The translations under genes and the position numbers were made by a program. This document shows positions 6,164 to 6,675 of a stretch of DNA of 6,675 bases, piece after piece. The notes below the pieces were generated by a model, which did not search any database, had not been told where the DNA came from, and saw only the letters and a list, made by a program, of their open reading frames with translations. The DNA is from DASTYU01 sp035764655 (lineage in GTDB: Bacteria; Chloroflexota; Limnocylindria; Limnocylindrales; CSP1-4), in assembly GCA_035764655.1 (NCBI GenBank), contig DASTYU010000086.1:1-6675 (forward strand), given 5' to 3'. The stretch's first letter is position 1, and every line of letters starts with the position of its first letter.

Positions 6164-6675
6164 ATGACCGTTGCCGCCGTGATCCTGTCCGCGACGACCG
6201 AGGGCGCGCTCGCCGACACGCTCGGGCAGCCGCGCGTTCGCCGGCTTGTCGACCACGCCTGGGCGGGTGGTGCCCTGCCCGTGGTGGTGCTGGCGCCCGA
6301 CCCGGACGGTGCCGTGGCCCGCGCGATCGCCGAGACCGAGGGTGCGTGGGGCGCGCCGGCGCCGAAAGAGGACGGCCCGAAAGGCCAAATGGTTCGAGGC
6401 GCGGAAATCGCCGCGGCCGAGGTCCACGACACGACTGCCGCCCTGCTGTGGCCGGCCCGCATGATCTGGATCGGAGCCGAAACGATCACGTCGCTGATCG
6501 AGGCGCACGGGACGGATCCCGGCACCGTGCTGCGCCCCGCATGGCGCGGCGAGGCCGGCTGGCCGGTGCTCGTACCGATGGCACACCTGGACCGCTTGCG
6601 TGTCGTCTCACCGGAACTCGATCCCGTGGCAGTCGTGGACGCGCTGACCACCGCCGCACCATCGCGCACGATCGA
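6164..6675 (+). CDS. Degenerate MobA/MocA-like nucleotidyltransferase domain protein (partial, 3' end beyond window)
   Basis: A frame of 170 codons without a stop runs from ATG 6164 off the right edge. The N-terminus MTVAAVILSA resembles the first strand of NTP-transferase (MobA/MocA) domains, followed by a helix and a second strand (LPVVVLAPD, 38-46). The later segment ARMIWIGAETITSLIEAHG (98-116), then VLRPAWRGEAGWPVLVPM (122-139), follows the family order of ADMP-type metal site, ETI helix, and PxxxGxxGHPVLF loop. However, the nucleotide-binding GxSxRxG...K signature after strand 1 is absent (it reads TTEGALADTLG), and the metal-binding Asp position appears to be Arg (R99). It is therefore either a non-catalytic relative or a divergent transferase; the fold call is inference from motif order. 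Codon use is like that of the neighbours. It is divergent from typA and its partner genes lie outside the window. Confidence 0.75.
   Translation, partial: MTVAAVILSATTEGALADTLGQPRVRRLVDHAWAGGALPVVVLAPDPDGAVARAIAETEGAWGAPAPKEDGPKGQMVRGAEIAAAEVHDTTAALLWPARMIWIGAETITSLIEAHGTDPGTVLRPAWRGEAGWPVLVPMAHLDRLRVVSPELDPVAVVDALTTAAPSRTI

Noticed and set aside
6097..6669. Minus-strand open frame of 190 codons at the right end
   Set aside because: It is antisense to the plus-strand nucleotidyltransferase-like frame, low in complexity (Ser/Arg/Ala/Thr), and also overlaps the typA start.

Overview
The window is very GC-rich bacterial chromosome with tightly packed genes. Codon third positions are mostly G or C, and long antisense shadow frames run opposite almost every gene. 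The protein families and the cysteine desulfurase-mnmA pairing fit a high-GC bacterium with Gram-positive-type or Chloroflexota-like gene content. That assignment is an impression from protein style only; there is no rRNA or other phylogenetic marker to settle it. I see no phage, IS element, CRISPR array, tRNA or toxin system.

Layout, right to left, because five of the six complete genes-or-gene-pairs read on the minus strand: (1) 6164-6675, plus strand, the start of a gene cut by the window edge. It looks like a MobA/MocA-type nucleotidyltransferase whose catalytic motifs have degenerated. (2) 6112-4178, minus, typA/bipA, the ribosome-associated translational GTPase, divergent from (1) across 51 bp. 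(3) 4087-2921, minus, a secreted glucose/sorbosone-dehydrogenase-type (PQQ beta-propeller) protein with its own strong Shine-Dalgarno. (4) 2885-21, minus, a compact four-gene operon: cysteine desulfurase, mnmA, and two small membrane proteins that I do not recognise. All three junctions in this operon are 4-base stop/start overlaps.

The cysteine desulfurase and MnmA form a known functional unit. The desulfurase takes sulfur from cysteine as a persulfide, and MnmA uses it to make 2-thiouridine at wobble position 34 of tRNA-Lys, -Glu and -Gln. With TypA next door, the neighbourhood leans toward translation. The dehydrogenase is an unrelated secreted enzyme lying between them.

The parts most worth a second look are: the first small membrane protein, which appears to start at a CTG and loses a membrane helix if only ATG/GTG/TTG starts are allowed; a long near-perfect inverted repeat at 6-46 that embraces the end of the last gene, with related GGCCAA-type repeats just inside that gene; the degenerate nucleotidyltransferase; and two genes whose -10-like boxes sit 7-8 bases before the ATG, suggesting leaderless mRNAs. 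The rest is ordinary housekeeping sequence, and I do not see a clear new defence or mobile system.
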